Below, one piece after another: positions 19,294 through 28,670 of a stretch of DNA of 64,000 bases. The stretch's first letter is position 1. Every line of letters starts with the position of its first letter. The position numbers and the translations under genes were made by a program. The notes under the pieces are model-generated. The model saw nothing but the letters and a program-made list of their open reading frames with translations, did no database searches and was not told the origin of the DNA. Source of the DNA: Actinotignum schaalii (lineage in GTDB: Bacteria > Actinomycetota > Actinomycetes > Actinomycetales > Actinomycetaceae); contig NZ_JARBHJ010000001.1 of NCBI RefSeq assembly GCF_028864145.1, positions 86,678-150,677 on the forward strand, given 5' to 3'.

Positions 19294-19911
19294 TTAGCTC
19301 CGCAGAGTGCCAAGGAATGCCTGGACATCCTCGTAGCGGGGGAGGAGCCCGCTGCGTTCAGCCTCGTCAAGACCGGGGGCCTCGGTATCCTTCGGGGAGA
19401 GCAGCAGCTCGAGCTTTTTGCCCTGCCGATCAGTTTCCGGGAAGACCAACCCCACCTGCGAGCACAGTGGATTCACCCCGTGTTCCCGCCCGGGCGCGTA
19501 TTGCGCCGAGCACAGGTAGACCACGGTGGAATCATCTTCCAAAGCTACGAAGCAGTGACCCAGGCCCTCCGAAATATAAATGGCTTTCCGGGTGTCATCA
19601 TCGAGAAGAACGGAATCCCATTTTCCGTAGGTGGGGGATCCCACCCGAATATCGATAACAAAATCGAGAACCGCACCGCGCGGGCACATCACGTACTTTG
19701 CCTGGCTGGGCGGCACATCAGCGAAGTGGATACCGCGGACGGTGCCGGCCTTCGACACGGAGGTATTTACCTGGCGCACATCCAAACGATGACCGATTGT
19801 CTCTTCAAAAACGGAGGATTTGTAGGCTTCCAAGAAAATACCGCGTTCGTCGGGGAAATGTTTGGTGGTGATTTCCCATGCGCCCGCAATCGCTAATTCC
19901 CGAATCTCCAT
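19294..19911 (-). CDS. rmlC: dTDP-4-dehydrorhamnose 3,5-epimerase
   Basis: RmlC epimerises dTDP-4-keto-6-deoxyglucose at C3 and C5, the third step to dTDP-L-rhamnose. The 205-aa product begins MEIRELAIAGAWEI and has the cupin core with RGIHFADVPPSQAKYV, which supplies the catalytic histidine and an active-site lysine. YISEGLGHCFVALEDDS follows, then the VVYLCSAQYAPGREHGV region. An upstream in-frame extension to 20025 is possible, but AAGGATAACGTC directly before 19911 and the family N-terminus fix this start. It leads an operon rmlC - GT2 - DUF2142 - DUF2142. rmlB, the preceding pathway enzyme, is not in the window. Confidence 0.93.
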   Translation of the reverse strand: MEIRELAIAGAWEITTKHFPDERGIFLEAYKSSVFEETIGHRLDVRQVNTSVSKAGTVRGIHFADVPPSQAKYVMCPRGAVLDFVIDIRVGSPTYGKWDSVLLDDDTRKAIYISEGLGHCFVALEDDSTVVYLCSAQYAPGREHGVNPLCSQVGLVFPETDRQGKKLELLLSPKDTEAPGLDEAERSGLLPRYEDVQAFLGTLRS

Positions 19912-20081
19912 GACGTTATCCTTATGTCGGCTACTCGATGTACGGGAACTACGATACCGTCTCCGCGCCGGTGATGCGGAAGCTAGACTGGAAGAGCTAG
20001 CGCCTTTCCTTGGTCCCGGCCTCATTTAGCCGGTGAGGAGGGCAGGCCGCCAGGCGCCCTGTCAATTCCCCGAAGGACCGT

Positions 20082-21776
20082 ATGAGAAGCACCGATACCA
20101 CCATGAGCTCACGCCGTTTCTTCACGTGCGCGGGCTTCCTCACGGTTCTCTTCCTTCTGTGGCAAATGCTCTGGGCCCTTGGCAGCCCGCCGCTGCGTAC
20201 CCCGGATGAACCCCATCACCTCAATTCCATTATTCGACTCGAGCAGACGGGGCAGTGGCCCGACCCGGGAACAAGCTGGCTCTACCGCGATATTTTTGAG
20301 GCGTCGCGGGCTAGTGGTCTGCTCGTGGAGGGTGCCCCCAGCTACTCCTTGCATTACCGCACTCGCCTGGGGCGAGATGCCTGGATAGGTGCGGATCCGG
20401 ATTCTTATCCCAGCCAGAAAATTCTCCCGCACGAGCAGCGCAGTTCCCTACGGGCCGAGGGGACAGTTCCGATTTTGGATCAGATGACCCAGCATCCCCC
20501 GCTCTATTACGCCGGCGGGGCACTGGTGCTCCGCGCCACCGGGCTGACGGATGCCCCCTGGGATCGCCAGATCCTCACCCTGCGGCTCTATTCCATTGTG
20601 CTGACGTCGCCCCTGGTGCCCTGCCTTATTTTCGCGGCCCGGCGCGCCGGTCTCAGCCGACGTGGCGCTCTGCTGGCCTCCGGCACCGTGTACGCAATCC
20701 CCATGCTCGCCTTTATCTCCGCTTCGGTTACCAATGACGCGCTCTTCATCGGTGCCGGAGCCCTCACCATGGCAGCGGTGAGCGCGGCCATGTTCGGAGC
20801 CGGGCGGTGGCGTACCGTATTCGGGGCGGGGCTTGCCCTGGGGCTCGGCTTGTGGAGCAAGGGGATTTTCATTCCCATGGGCTTGGTGGTCTTTCTCGCC
20901 TTCCTTGCCAATCCGCGCGTAGGAACATGGGGGCGGCGCCTGGCCCAGGGACTGAGTGCGGGACTCATCGGTGTTGTGACGGGCGGGTATTGGTGGTTGC
21001 GCAATATCCTGCGCTACGGCGTTATCCAACCGGATGGTTTCCAGGCCGAAGCCAAAGCGCCGGGCAGAGACATCGGCTTCTTTGCCGAGCGGGTGACCAC
21101 GTCCTTTGTGGACTCCTTCTGGTCGGACTTCGGGTGGTTAGATGTCACTTTTGCCCCGCCGCTCCTCATTCTTCTTACTCTTCTCGCACTTATTCTTCTT
21201 GTTCGCGCCCTCCGTACCCACCCGGATAAGCTGTGGCGCTTCCTCATCTTCACCTCGAATATTGTGCTGGTCCTAGGAATGCTTATCGTGCAGGCGTATA
21301 GCCAGTACCGAGGATTGGGAATTATCGGCGGAGTGCAGGGCCGCTATCTTTTTGCCGGAGTTGTGGGCTTGCTCGTGGTCATCACGATGGGCGCGGCCGG
21401 GCACCACTGGGATCCGCCACTGCCCGAAACCGCGAGCCGGCCCCGCTACCGCGAAGAAGCAGGGTGGCGCAGTTTCCTCCTCCCCGCGCTGGTGGCCGGA
21501 AGCATGCTCCTCTCCGCGTACGCGATGCTGCTGTGGTTGCGCTCGTGCTACCCGGGGGCTTTCTTGGGCATAGGTGTAGAACGCTGGGCACGTGCGGCTG
21601 GACTGCCGGCACCGTTGCTCGTGAGCGTCGCGGCCCTCGGGTATGCCGCGCTCCTGGCGGCCGGGGTAGTGTGTTATCGGCTTACCCGCGCCCAGCTGCT
21701 GCCCCAGTTTCGCCCCGTGAGGCCGGCGCATCAGAGTGCCAGCTCATCTCACCCTGCCGCGGCTTCGGTCCAATGA
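20082..21776 (+). CDS. DUF2142-like polytopic membrane protein
   Basis: A 564-aa protein with about 12 hydrophobic segments. After the first span comes the family motif SPPLRTPDEPHHLNSII. A long extracytoplasmic loop precedes MTQHPPLYYAGGALVLRA, and ASVTNDALFIGAGAL is a conserved helix start. The C-terminal half has paired spans and a short hydrophilic tail. It is divergently oriented from rmlC. The ATG at 20082 has GAAGGACC upstream; a second in-frame ATG lies at 20103. It overlaps the leader of rmlD, so the two genes are probably one transcript. A role as membrane glycosyltransferase is inferred. Confidence 0.8.
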   Translation: MRSTDTTMSSRRFFTCAGFLTVLFLLWQMLWALGSPPLRTPDEPHHLNSIIRLEQTGQWPDPGTSWLYRDIFEASRASGLLVEGAPSYSLHYRTRLGRDAWIGADPDSYPSQKILPHEQRSSLRAEGTVPILDQMTQHPPLYYAGGALVLRATGLTDAPWDRQILTLRLYSIVLTSPLVPCLIFAARRAGLSRRGALLASGTVYAIPMLAFISASVTNDALFIGAGALTMAAVSAAMFGAGRWRTVFGAGLALGLGLWSKGIFIPMGLVVFLAFLANPRVGTWGRRLAQGLSAGLIGVVTGGYWWLRNILRYGVIQPDGFQAEAKAPGRDIGFFAERVTTSFVDSFWSDFGWLDVTFAPPLLILLTLLALILLVRALRTHPDKLWRFLIFTSNIVLVLGMLIVQAYSQYRGLGIIGGVQGRYLFAGVVGLLVVITMGAAGHHWDPPLPETASRPRYREEAGWRSFLLPALVAGSMLLSAYAMLLWLRSCYPGAFLGIGVERWARAAGLPAPLLVSVAALGYAALLAAGVVCYRLTRAQLLPQFRPVRPAHQSASSSHPAAASVQ

Positions 21777-21813
21777 GTACAATTACGCGGGTATAGACAA
21801 GGAAAGGACACCC

Positions 21814-22671
21814 ATGCGCTGGATGGTTACCGGAAGTCGGGGAATGCTCGGCCAGGATCTCGTTGCTTTGCTCGCACAGCGCGGGCAGAACGTGCTCGCC
21901 GTGGATAAGAGCGAGCTGGATATTACCGATCCGGCCGCGGTAGCGCACCTGGTCGATAAGGTCGACGTCGTCGTTAATGTTGCTGCGCACACAGCCGTAG
22001 ATAAAGCCGAAAGCGAGGAGGCTGCGGCCTTCACCATCAACGCAACCGGCCCGCAGATCCTGGCCCGGCGCACCGCCCGCATCGGCGCGAAACTGGTGCA
22101 GGTGTCCACCGATTATGTATTTTCCGGCGACGCCGTGGACCCTTACGAAGAAAATGACGTCATGAACCCCAAGGGTGCCTACGGGCGCACCAAAGCCGCA
22201 GGCGAGTGGGCGGTGCGTGCCGAAACGGACGACTACTACATCGTGCGGACCGCGTGGCTCTACGGCGCGCAGGGTAATTGTTTCCCGAAGACGATGGCAC
22301 GCCTGGCCTCCGAACGCGATGCGCTGTCCGTCGTGACCGATGAAGTGGGCCAGCCCACCTGGACCGTGGACCTCGCGGATCTGATTTACCGCATGGTCGA
22401 GGCGAATATTCCCTCCGGGACCTACCACGGAACATCCTCGGGAAAGACGAACTGGTGGAATTTCACCCGCGAGATCGTTTCGACGCTGGGCAAAGACCCG
22501 GCGATGGTAGGGGAGACGACGGCGGCTGCTTTCAACCGCCCCGCCCCGCGCCCGCATTTCTCGGTGCTCTCGCACGGTGCCCTGCGCCGGGCCGGTATCG
22601 AGCCGATCGGGGATTGGAAGGAACGCTGGGAAGCCGCGGCCCCAAGCGTGCTCGCGGAGTACCTGGGCTAG
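21814..22671 (+). CDS. rmlD: dTDP-4-dehydrorhamnose reductase
   Basis: RmlD reduces dTDP-4-keto-L-rhamnose with NAD(P)H to dTDP-L-rhamnose, the last pathway step. The N-terminus WMVTGSRGMLGQDL is the dinucleotide-binding GxxGxxG motif. VSTDYVFSGD carries the catalytic threonine, and YGRTKAAGE has the YxxxK pair of short-chain dehydrogenases. The protein has 285 aa, normal for the family. A longer in-frame reading to 21736 is unlikely because GGAAAGGA at 21801-21808 marks 21814. A 17-bp duplication covers the stop codon (22657-22690). Confidence 0.94.
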   Translation: MRWMVTGSRGMLGQDLVALLAQRGQNVLAVDKSELDITDPAAVAHLVDKVDVVVNVAAHTAVDKAESEEAAAFTINATGPQILARRTARIGAKLVQVSTDYVFSGDAVDPYEENDVMNPKGAYGRTKAAGEWAVRAETDDYYIVRTAWLYGAQGNCFPKTMARLASERDALSVVTDEVGQPTWTVDLADLIYRMVEANIPSGTYHGTSSGKTNWWNFTREIVSTLGKDPAMVGETTAAAFNRPAPRPHFSVLSHGALRRAGIEPIGDWKERWEAAAPSVLAEYLG

Positions 22672-22690
22672 TCGAGTACCCGGGCTAGTG
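22657..22690. repeat. 17-bp tandem duplication over the rmlD stop codon
   Basis: Two adjacent 17-mers (22657-22673 and 22674-22690) share 15 of 17 bases, GAGTACCYGGGCTAGTS. The first contains the rmlD TAG. Confidence 0.85.
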
Positions 22691-22710
22691 AACTAGCTCG
22701 GTAGACGAAC

Positions 22711-22739
22711 GGGGCGGCCGACACCATGTCAGCCGCCCC
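22711..22739. terminator. Bidirectional terminator hairpin, rmlD/rmlA
   Basis: GGGGCGGC (22711-22718) pairs with GCCGCCCC (22732-22739) in the 122-bp gap between convergent rmlD and rmlA. No T-run is present. Confidence 0.65.
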
Positions 22740-22793
22740 GATTGCTTGAGCAGACCCGAGTCACGCGCCCGGCGGGCTCGCTCGAGTAGCGCT

Positions 22794-23684
22794 TTAGTAG
22801 CTTGCCGAAGGAATATCGTGCTGGGCTTCCAGGATCCCGAGCAGGTAGTCCCCGTAACCGGATTTACGCAGTTTCTCCCCGCGTTCCCGCAGTTCCGCAT
22901 CGGTGAGGAATCCGCGCCGCCAGGCCACTTCCTCCGGGCAGCCCACCGAAAGACCCTGGCGGGCCTGGATGGTGCGTACGAAGCTGGTGGCATCCGCGAG
23001 GGAATCGAAGGTGCCGGTATCTAGCCACGCGGTACCGCGGTCGAGCACCTCAACCTTGAGTTTGCCAGCTTCCAGGTACTTGCGATTGACATCGGTAATT
23101 TCGTATTCCCCGCGTGCGGACGGTTCGAGGTTGCGGGCGATCTCGATAACGTCGTTGTCGTAGAAGTACAGACCCGGCACCGCGAAATTGGACTTCGGGT
23201 GGGCGGGCTTTTCCTCAATGGAGATCGCCTTGAAATTCTCGTCAAATTCGACGACGCCGTAGGCGCGCGCATCCGAGACATGGTAAGCAAAAATAGCGCC
23301 ACCATCAGGATTGGTATTGCGTTCCAAGCGGCGGCCCATCGTGGGGCCGTAGAAAATATTATCTCCGAGCACCAACCCGGCCGGTTCGTTACCGATGAAA
23401 TCGGCGGCGATGGTGAAAGCGGTAGCCAGGCCGTTGGGCACTTCCTGCACTGCAAAAGAAATGCTGATGCCGAATTGGCTGCCGTCCCCGAGGAGCCGGT
23501 GGAAGGCCGGGGCATCTTCGGGTGTTGTAATGACCATGACGTCACGAATCCCGGCGAGCATCAGGGTGCTCAGCGGATAGTAGATCATCGGTTTGTCATA
23601 CACGGGTACCAGCTGCTTGGAGGTGCCCAGCGTAACGGGATGAAGTCGAGTGCCGGAGCCTCCGGCCAGAATGATTCCACGCAT
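22794..23684 (-). CDS. rmlA: Glucose-1-phosphate thymidylyltransferase
   Basis: RmlA makes dTDP-glucose from dTTP and glucose-1-phosphate, the first step to dTDP-rhamnose. The 296-aa product begins [16 protein letters not shown], the nucleotidyltransferase signature, then [18 protein letters not shown] with the catalytic lysines. [12 protein letters not shown] holds the metal-binding aspartate, and [13 protein letters not shown] and [10 protein letters not shown] complete the family pattern. An in-frame extension to 23720 is possible but lacks conservation. The gene stands alone, convergent with rmlD and divergent from whiB. Confidence 0.95.
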   Translation of the reverse strand: MRGIILAGGSGTRLHPVTLGTSKQLVPVYDKPMIYYPLSTLMLAGIRDVMVITTPEDAPAFHRLLGDGSQFGISISFAVQEVPNGLATAFTIAADFIGNEPAGLVLGDNIFYGPTMGRRLERNTNPDGGAIFAYHVSDARAYGVVEFDENFKAISIEEKPAHPKSNFAVPGLYFYDNDVIEIARNLEPSARGEYEITDVNRKYLEAGKLKVEVLDRGTAWLDTGTFDSLADATSFVRTIQARQGLSVGCPEEVAWRRGFLTDAELRERGEKLRKSGYGDYLLGILEAQHDIPSASY

Positions 23685-23805
23685 AGGGTCATTTTTGCCT
23701 ATTTGCAGGCCGGGCGCCACCGGCCGGGCCGGTTACGCCCGCGGTGATTGTGAGCAAATCGCCCAAGCGGCACAAGGCGCGCCCGGACGCGGCAACACGC
23801 CGCAC

Positions 23806-23821
23806 TCGAACGAAAGTTCGG
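23806..23821. promoter_or_regulatory. Candidate LexA (SOS) box
   Basis: TCGAACGAAAGTTCGG contains perfect CGAAC-N4-GTTCG, the core of the actinobacterial LexA site. The inverted repeat extends to 9 bp with one G-T pair (23803-23824). It lies 22 bp upstream of the whiB -35 and 122 bp from the rmlA start. Confidence 0.45.
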
Positions 23822-23843
23822 GTGGGCAATATACCGCTTTCGC

Positions 23844-23875
23844 TTGACTTTTGGGGTATGACACGCTTGTAATTT
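23844..23875 (+). promoter_or_regulatory. whiB promoter
   Basis: TTGACT at 23844-23849 is a near-perfect -35. A -10 lies in TTGTAATTT (23867-23875), with 17-20 bp spacing depending on register. Transcription would begin about 20-25 bases before the GTG at 23905. Confidence 0.55.
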
Positions 23876-23904
23876 ATAAAGACACCTTGGTTAGAGGAGG
23901 ACAT

Positions 23905-24255
23905 GTGCGGAGGATTAATCCCGGCTTGCGCGTCGCGGGGAACGGCGGATTGACGCCGCAGGACGCCCAGGACGCCATGCTCGATATCTTCGACCTCGGT
24001 TATGAGAAGGCCGATTCGGCATCCCTGCACTGGCGTGAATCCGCGCTGTGTGCCCAAACCGATCCCGATATTTTCTTCCCGGAAAAAGGCGGCTCCACCG
24101 CCCCCGCCACCTCGATCTGCCACGAATGCCCGGTGCGGGAGGAATGCCTGGAATACGCCCTCCAACATGATATTCGTCACGGTATCTGGGGCGGCATGTC
24201 GGATAATGACCGCCGGCGCCTGAGTCGGCAACGCCGCCGCGTCGGCGAGGCATAA
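23905..24255 (+). CDS. whiB2: WhiB-family iron-sulfur transcription regulator
   Basis: A 116-aa WhiB protein. Four cysteines (residues 49, 72, 75 and 81; pattern C-N22-C-N2-C-N5-C) bind a [4Fe-4S] cluster, and GIWGGMSDNDRR is the turn that contacts sigma factor region 4. A basic tail RRLSRQRRR probably contacts DNA. The position before a GT2, DUF5719, DUF3499 and MtrA block matches the WhiB2/WhmD group, which controls septation and division in relatives. AGAGGAGG lies 4 bases before the GTG; an in-frame ATG at 23851 falls inside the promoter and is rejected. Confidence 0.92.
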   Translation: MRRINPGLRVAGNGGLTPQDAQDAMLDIFDLGYEKADSASLHWRESALCAQTDPDIFFPEKGGSTAPATSICHECPVREECLEYALQHDIRHGIWGGMSDNDRRRLSRQRRRVGEA

Positions 24256-24291
24256 CCGCCCAGCGCCCGCGCTGGCGTAGCATCAACAGCA

Positions 24292-27291
24292 ATGCAGTTC
24301 AGAATTCGCGCTCTCGTTATTACCCGGCCGGGCTCCGCCTACCTGGAGGACACCCTCGCCGCGCTGGAATCCTCCACCCGGAAACCCGATGCCATCAGCG
24401 TGCTCACCGGAAAACTCGGGCTGGCGGTCAATGAGGCGCTTGCCGCGGATAGTCGTAACGCAACGGGCGGTGAACCGCGCGATACCGAAGAATCCAGCAG
24501 CGCAGAATCCACCACCGGCTACGACGCCTACTGGATCCTCCACGACGATAGCGCCCCCGCCCCGGATGCCCTCGCGAATCTCGCCCGCACCCTGGAAAAC
24601 GCCGCGAATATTGGCGCGGTGGGTTGCAAACAGGTGGACTGGTCCGATCCGGGTGCGCTTCTGGAAGTCGGAATCCGCGCCACCCGCAGCGCGCGGCGGG
24701 TTCCCGAAGTGGCCCTGGACGACCGCGACGGCGGGCAGCTGGATGGGCGTTCTGATGTTCTCGCGGTGGGAAGCGCCGGCATGCTCGTGCGCGCCAGCGC
24801 CCTGCGCGACGTAGGCGGTTTCGATACCTGGCTGGGGCCTTTCGGGGACGGACTCGAACTTTCGCGGCGTTTGCGCGGAGCGGGCTGGCGCGTCGTCGTC
24901 GAACCTGCCGCCACCGTGCGCCACGCGCGTGTGTCCCTCGGAAACGACGGCCGTGATTCTTTCGCGGCCCGCCGCGCCGCGCAACTCTATAACGCGCTGC
25001 TCGCCGCGCCCGCGCTGCTCGCGCCTTTCCTTTTCCTCGGTTACGTGCTGCTCGCCCCGGTGCGGGCGCTGGTGCGCCTCCTCGGGAAAGAGGCACGGCT
25101 TGCGGACGGTGAAGTGCGCGGGGCCGCCCGCCTGATCACGAGCCTTCCCGCGCTGGTGCGGGCGCGCCGGCGGCGCCGTCGTACCGAAAAGAGCCGCGCC
25201 GGACTCGCGGCCCTCGAAGCGCGCGGGCGCGATGTACGTGCGGCCCGGCGCGAAATGACACGCAGTGAACGGGAGAAAATCCGTTTGGTGGCGCGTCCGA
25301 ATCCACTCGAAGAAGCAGAACGACGGCGCTGGCGACGGTCCACCGCACACGCCCGGCGCACCGTCCTCCTCCTGACCGCCCTCGTGGCGGGTGTGGCTGC
25401 CTTCCCGCTGCTGCGCGGCGGGTACCTGATGGGCGGGGCGCTGCGCCCCGATGCCCTTAGCGGCACGGAACTGCTGCGCGCCAGCCTGCCCGGCTGGCTC
25501 GCGGTAGGGGATGGCACCCCGGGGCGCATCGACGCGCTGTGGACCCTCCTTTCCCCGCTGGCCCTGGTACTACAACCCTTCGGGGGCACCCTGGGGGACG
25601 CGGCGGTACTCCTGCTTCTCGGCGCGCCCGTGCTGGCCGGCATGACGGCTTTCTGGGCGGCCCGCACCCTCACCTTCTCCCCGCACGTGCGCGCGGTGGC
25701 CGGCCTGGTGTGGGCCGGAGCCGGGCCCCTGGTGGGGGCACTGAGCGCGGGCCATGTGGCCGGAGCGCTCGTCCATATTCTCTTGCCGGTGCTGGCCGCC
25801 TCGGTGCTATCCGTGTGGCGCCTGCCCCGCACCCGCGACCGTATCGAATCCACCGCGGGCCTGGGCACCGCGGCGCTGGCCGGTATCTACCTGGCCGCGG
25901 CCGCCCCGGTGATGCTCGCCGTTCTTCTTCTCATTGCGCTGGTGGGGGCACTGCGCTGGCGGCGTGCCCGCTGGCTGTGGGTGGTGATCCCGGCGGCCGT
26001 TGTGGTCATTCCCGGGCTGGAGGCAAACTGGCGGCTGCTTTTCGCCACTCCGGGAGAGCCCTTCGCCGCCCGCCCGGTCCCGCTCGATCTCCTTTCCTTC
26101 TTCCCGCTCACCCAGCCGAACTCCCTCCCGTGGCTCGGGGAGATTGCCATGATCTGCGCGGCTTGCCTCGTGGTCATCGCGGTGCTGGCCCTGGGGCGTG
26201 CCCGCAACTGGCAGCGCATCCGCGCCGGCTGGCTTATTGCCGCGGCCGGTTTCGCCTGGGCGGTTGCCTCCACTCACGTTTCCGTGGCCCGGGTGTACGA
26301 CGGCGCCACCGCACTCAGCGCGCCGGCCTGGAGCGGTATCGGCTTGAGCGTGGCCTTTGGCGGGTTGTGGATTGCCCTGGTGAGTGCCGGGGACGGCCTG
26401 CGTACCGATATGAGCGGACGCTCCTTCGGGCTTTTCCAGCTCCTGGGGCTCGGATCCGTCGCGGTGCTCATCCTCAGTGCTCTGGCTGGGTCGGGTCTTT
26501 ACCTCAGCCGCGCGCTCACCGGCACCACCGAGCTGCACCTAGAAACCGGCCGGCAGGTGCCGGCTGCCGCCACCCTCGAAGCATCCTCCCCGGACCGGGT
26601 ACGGGTCCTGGCGCTCTACCCGGCTGAGGATGGTATCCGCGCCGAAATCTGGCGCGGGCCGGGCCGCCAACTCACCGATAGCACCATGGTCGGCGCGCTC
26701 GCGGCCCTGGAAGGAAGCTTCGCGAATGACGCCGCCGCAGCGGACTTAGCCAGCGCCGTCGCCGATATGAACGCCGGAAACCCGCGCGCCGCAGAGACTC
26801 TAGCCGAACACGCCATCTCCTACGTGGTCATCCCCGCCCAGGCCCCGCGCGCCGGAGAGCTGGCCCGCGCCCTGGGCGCAACCGGGCGTTTCGATATGAT
26901 CAGCTCCAATGAGCAGCAGCTTTCCTGGCGGCTCACCCGCAGCGAGGCGCGCGCCGTGGACGCCGCGCGCCTCACCCTGGACGGCAGCGCACTACCCGCC
27001 GGGCGCTACCGCGCGGATACCGAACTCTCCGAGCGGGCGGGGCGCAGCGGCGGGATTGTGCGCCTGGCCGAACGGCATGATCCGCTCTGGGAGGCTCGCC
27101 TGGACGGCCAGCTCCTCCCCACCTATAACGCGGGATGGGCCCAGGCTTTTGAGATTCCACCCGGGAGCTCCGGGCGCCTGACAATCTCCTATAACCGCAC
27201 CGGGGACGGGCTGGTGGCCGCAGCGCGGATCCTTGCCGTGGCCGCAGCGCTCGTGGTCGCCATCCCTGTGCGGCGGAAGGTGGTCGAGTAA
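24292..27291 (+). CDS. GT2 domain fused to a large polytopic membrane region
   Basis: The 999-aa protein has a GT2-like N-terminal third: ALVITRPGSAYLEDTLAALE, the acidic HDDSAPAPDAL in place of the DxD loop, and VGGFDTWLGPFGDGLELSRRLRGAGW as acceptor motif. A basic cytosolic linker follows (residues about 285-355). From about 360 to 740 there are roughly ten to twelve hydrophobic segments, and about 200 residues form an external C-terminal domain. Homologues occur at this position, between whiB2 and DUF5719, in many actinobacteria and are believed to act in envelope glycan assembly. It overlaps the next gene by one base at its stop. Confidence 0.82.
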   Translation: MQFRIRALVITRPGSAYLEDTLAALESSTRKPDAISVLTGKLGLAVNEALAADSRNATGGEPRDTEESSSAESTTGYDAYWILHDDSAPAPDALANLARTLENAANIGAVGCKQVDWSDPGALLEVGIRATRSARRVPEVALDDRDGGQLDGRSDVLAVGSAGMLVRASALRDVGGFDTWLGPFGDGLELSRRLRGAGWRVVVEPAATVRHARVSLGNDGRDSFAARRAAQLYNALLAAPALLAPFLFLGYVLLAPVRALVRLLGKEARLADGEVRGAARLITSLPALVRARRRRRRTEKSRAGLAALEARGRDVRAARREMTRSEREKIRLVARPNPLEEAERRRWRRSTAHARRTVLLLTALVAGVAAFPLLRGGYLMGGALRPDALSGTELLRASLPGWLAVGDGTPGRIDALWTLLSPLALVLQPFGGTLGDAAVLLLLGAPVLAGMTAFWAARTLTFSPHVRAVAGLVWAGAGPLVGALSAGHVAGALVHILLPVLAASVLSVWRLPRTRDRIESTAGLGTAALAGIYLAAAAPVMLAVLLLIALVGALRWRRARWLWVVIPAAVVVIPGLEANWRLLFATPGEPFAARPVPLDLLSFFPLTQPNSLPWLGEIAMICAACLVVIAVLALGRARNWQRIRAGWLIAAAGFAWAVASTHVSVARVYDGATALSAPAWSGIGLSVAFGGLWIALVSAGDGLRTDMSGRSFGLFQLLGLGSVAVLILSALAGSGLYLSRALTGTTELHLETGRQVPAAATLEASSPDRVRVLALYPAEDGIRAEIWRGPGRQLTDSTMVGALAALEGSFANDAAAADLASAVADMNAGNPRAAETLAEHAISYVVIPAQAPRAGELARALGATGRFDMISSNEQQLSWRLTRSEARAVDAARLTLDGSALPAGRYRADTELSERAGRSGGIVRLAERHDPLWEARLDGQLLPTYNAGWAQAFEIPPGSSGRLTISYNRTGDGLVAAARILAVAAALVVAIPVRRKVVE

Positions 27292-28670
27292 TGGATCAGA
27301 TTCGTGATGCAGCCGAAGCGGGGCGCGCCAGCGGGCGCGGGGCGCGCTGGCGGCACCTGACGGTGCGAGCCGGTAGCGCACTCGGGGTGGTGGGAATCGG
27401 CGCCGCGGTAGCGGCGGCCGCCGTCGTTCTTCCTACCGCCGCACCCCGCGCGGTAGAAGCGGAGGTGGCCAGCGCGGGAGAAGCCCCCACCCAGCTGCTG
27501 TGCGGGGGTGGATTTGAACAAACTATTTCCGCGGGTATGACCGTGGAAGGCACGCCCGCGGCAAACGCGGACAACATCGCCACCCAGGTGCTGCTTTTCG
27601 GCACCGCGGATAAGGAGGCGCGCGCCGCGCTTCCCACCGGAACGATCCTGAGTGCCGATCCCGGTGAGGTCCTCTCCGGCGCGGTGGCCTACAGTGCCCA
27701 GGGCGGTAACGGGCGCGGCCTGGCCGCTAATCCCTGCGTGAGCGGGGCGGGGGACCTGTGGATCACCGCTTCGGCCACCAGCGTGGGGTACTCCAACCAG
27801 CTTCTGCTCACCAATCCGGGCGCCGCGCCTATCACCGTGCGGGTCGACGGCCTGGGCGGTGCCGGGCCGCTCGGCACGGTGCGGGTGGCCGTTCCCGGGC
27901 GCTCCACCGTACGTCACACCCTGGACGGGCTGCTCGCTGAGGACTCCCGCCTCGCCCTCCACCTGAGCACCCCGGCCGGCACTTTCGGGGCGACCCTGCA
28001 AAATCAGCGTATTTCCGGCACCAGCGGTGCCGGGGTTGATTTCACCACCGGGGCCCCCGCCGCCACGGAGCTCACCATCCCAGGGATCCCGGAGGGTTCC
28101 ACCCTGCGTATTGCCAACCCGGGCGAAGCCACTACGTTCACGGTGCAACTGACCGGAGAAAACGGCACCACCCGCACCCTTCCCGGTGGGGAGGACGTGG
28201 AGATTGCCGCAAATTCGGTTATGGACCTCACCCTGGCCGGTATCGACCCGGGCACTTACGCGGTGCAGGTGCGCGGGGCGCAGGCCCTCGCCGCGGGTGT
28301 GGCGCTGAGCGGCGGCGGAGATGTGGCCTGGGCCAGCCCGGTTGCCCCGGCCGCCCGCACCGCGGGAAGTTTCGGGCCCGGCCCGGCCCGCCTGGCCCTT
28401 GCCGGGCGCGGCCACGTGGAAATCACCCCGGTGGGAGCCGACGGCGTGGACCTCGACCCCGTAGATGCCCAAGTTTCGGGGTACACCGCGGTGGAACTAC
28501 CCGAAGCTGCGCGCGGCTACCGCATCGAGGCGGAAAACCCGGTGAGTGCCGCCGTGCTTGTCCTTGCCCCGAACGGGGAAGCAGGCGGGGCGAGCGGAAT
28601 TGATTGGGTGAGCGCGGTCGCGGACCAGCGTGAAGCGCTCTCCGCCCGCGTCGCGGTGCGCCAGAACTAA
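27291..28670 (+). CDS. DUF5719 family secreted or anchored protein
   Basis: A 459-aa protein with a basic N-terminus, one hydrophobic segment (about residues 28-48, GSALGVVGIGAAVAAAAVV) and a long extracytoplasmic domain rich in beta-type repeats. This matches DUF5719, a family found next to the whiB2-associated GT2 in actinobacteria. Two cysteines (LLCGGG, NPCVSG) may form a disulfide. Function is unknown; the tight coupling to the GT2-membrane protein (stop and start overlap) suggests they form one envelope system. The C-terminus meets the convergent zincin-like gene with a 4-bp overlap. Confidence 0.78.
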   Translation: MDQIRDAAEAGRASGRGARWRHLTVRAGSALGVVGIGAAVAAAAVVLPTAAPRAVEAEVASAGEAPTQLLCGGGFEQTISAGMTVEGTPAANADNIATQVLLFGTADKEARAALPTGTILSADPGEVLSGAVAYSAQGGNGRGLAANPCVSGAGDLWITASATSVGYSNQLLLTNPGAAPITVRVDGLGGAGPLGTVRVAVPGRSTVRHTLDGLLAEDSRLALHLSTPAGTFGATLQNQRISGTSGAGVDFTTGAPAATELTIPGIPEGSTLRIANPGEATTFTVQLTGENGTTRTLPGGEDVEIAANSVMDLTLAGIDPGTYAVQVRGAQALAAGVALSGGGDVAWASPVAPAARTAGSFGPGPARLALAGRGHVEITPVGADGVDLDPVDAQVSGYTAVELPEAARGYRIEAENPVSAAVLVLAPNGEAGGASGIDWVSAVADQREALSARVAVRQN

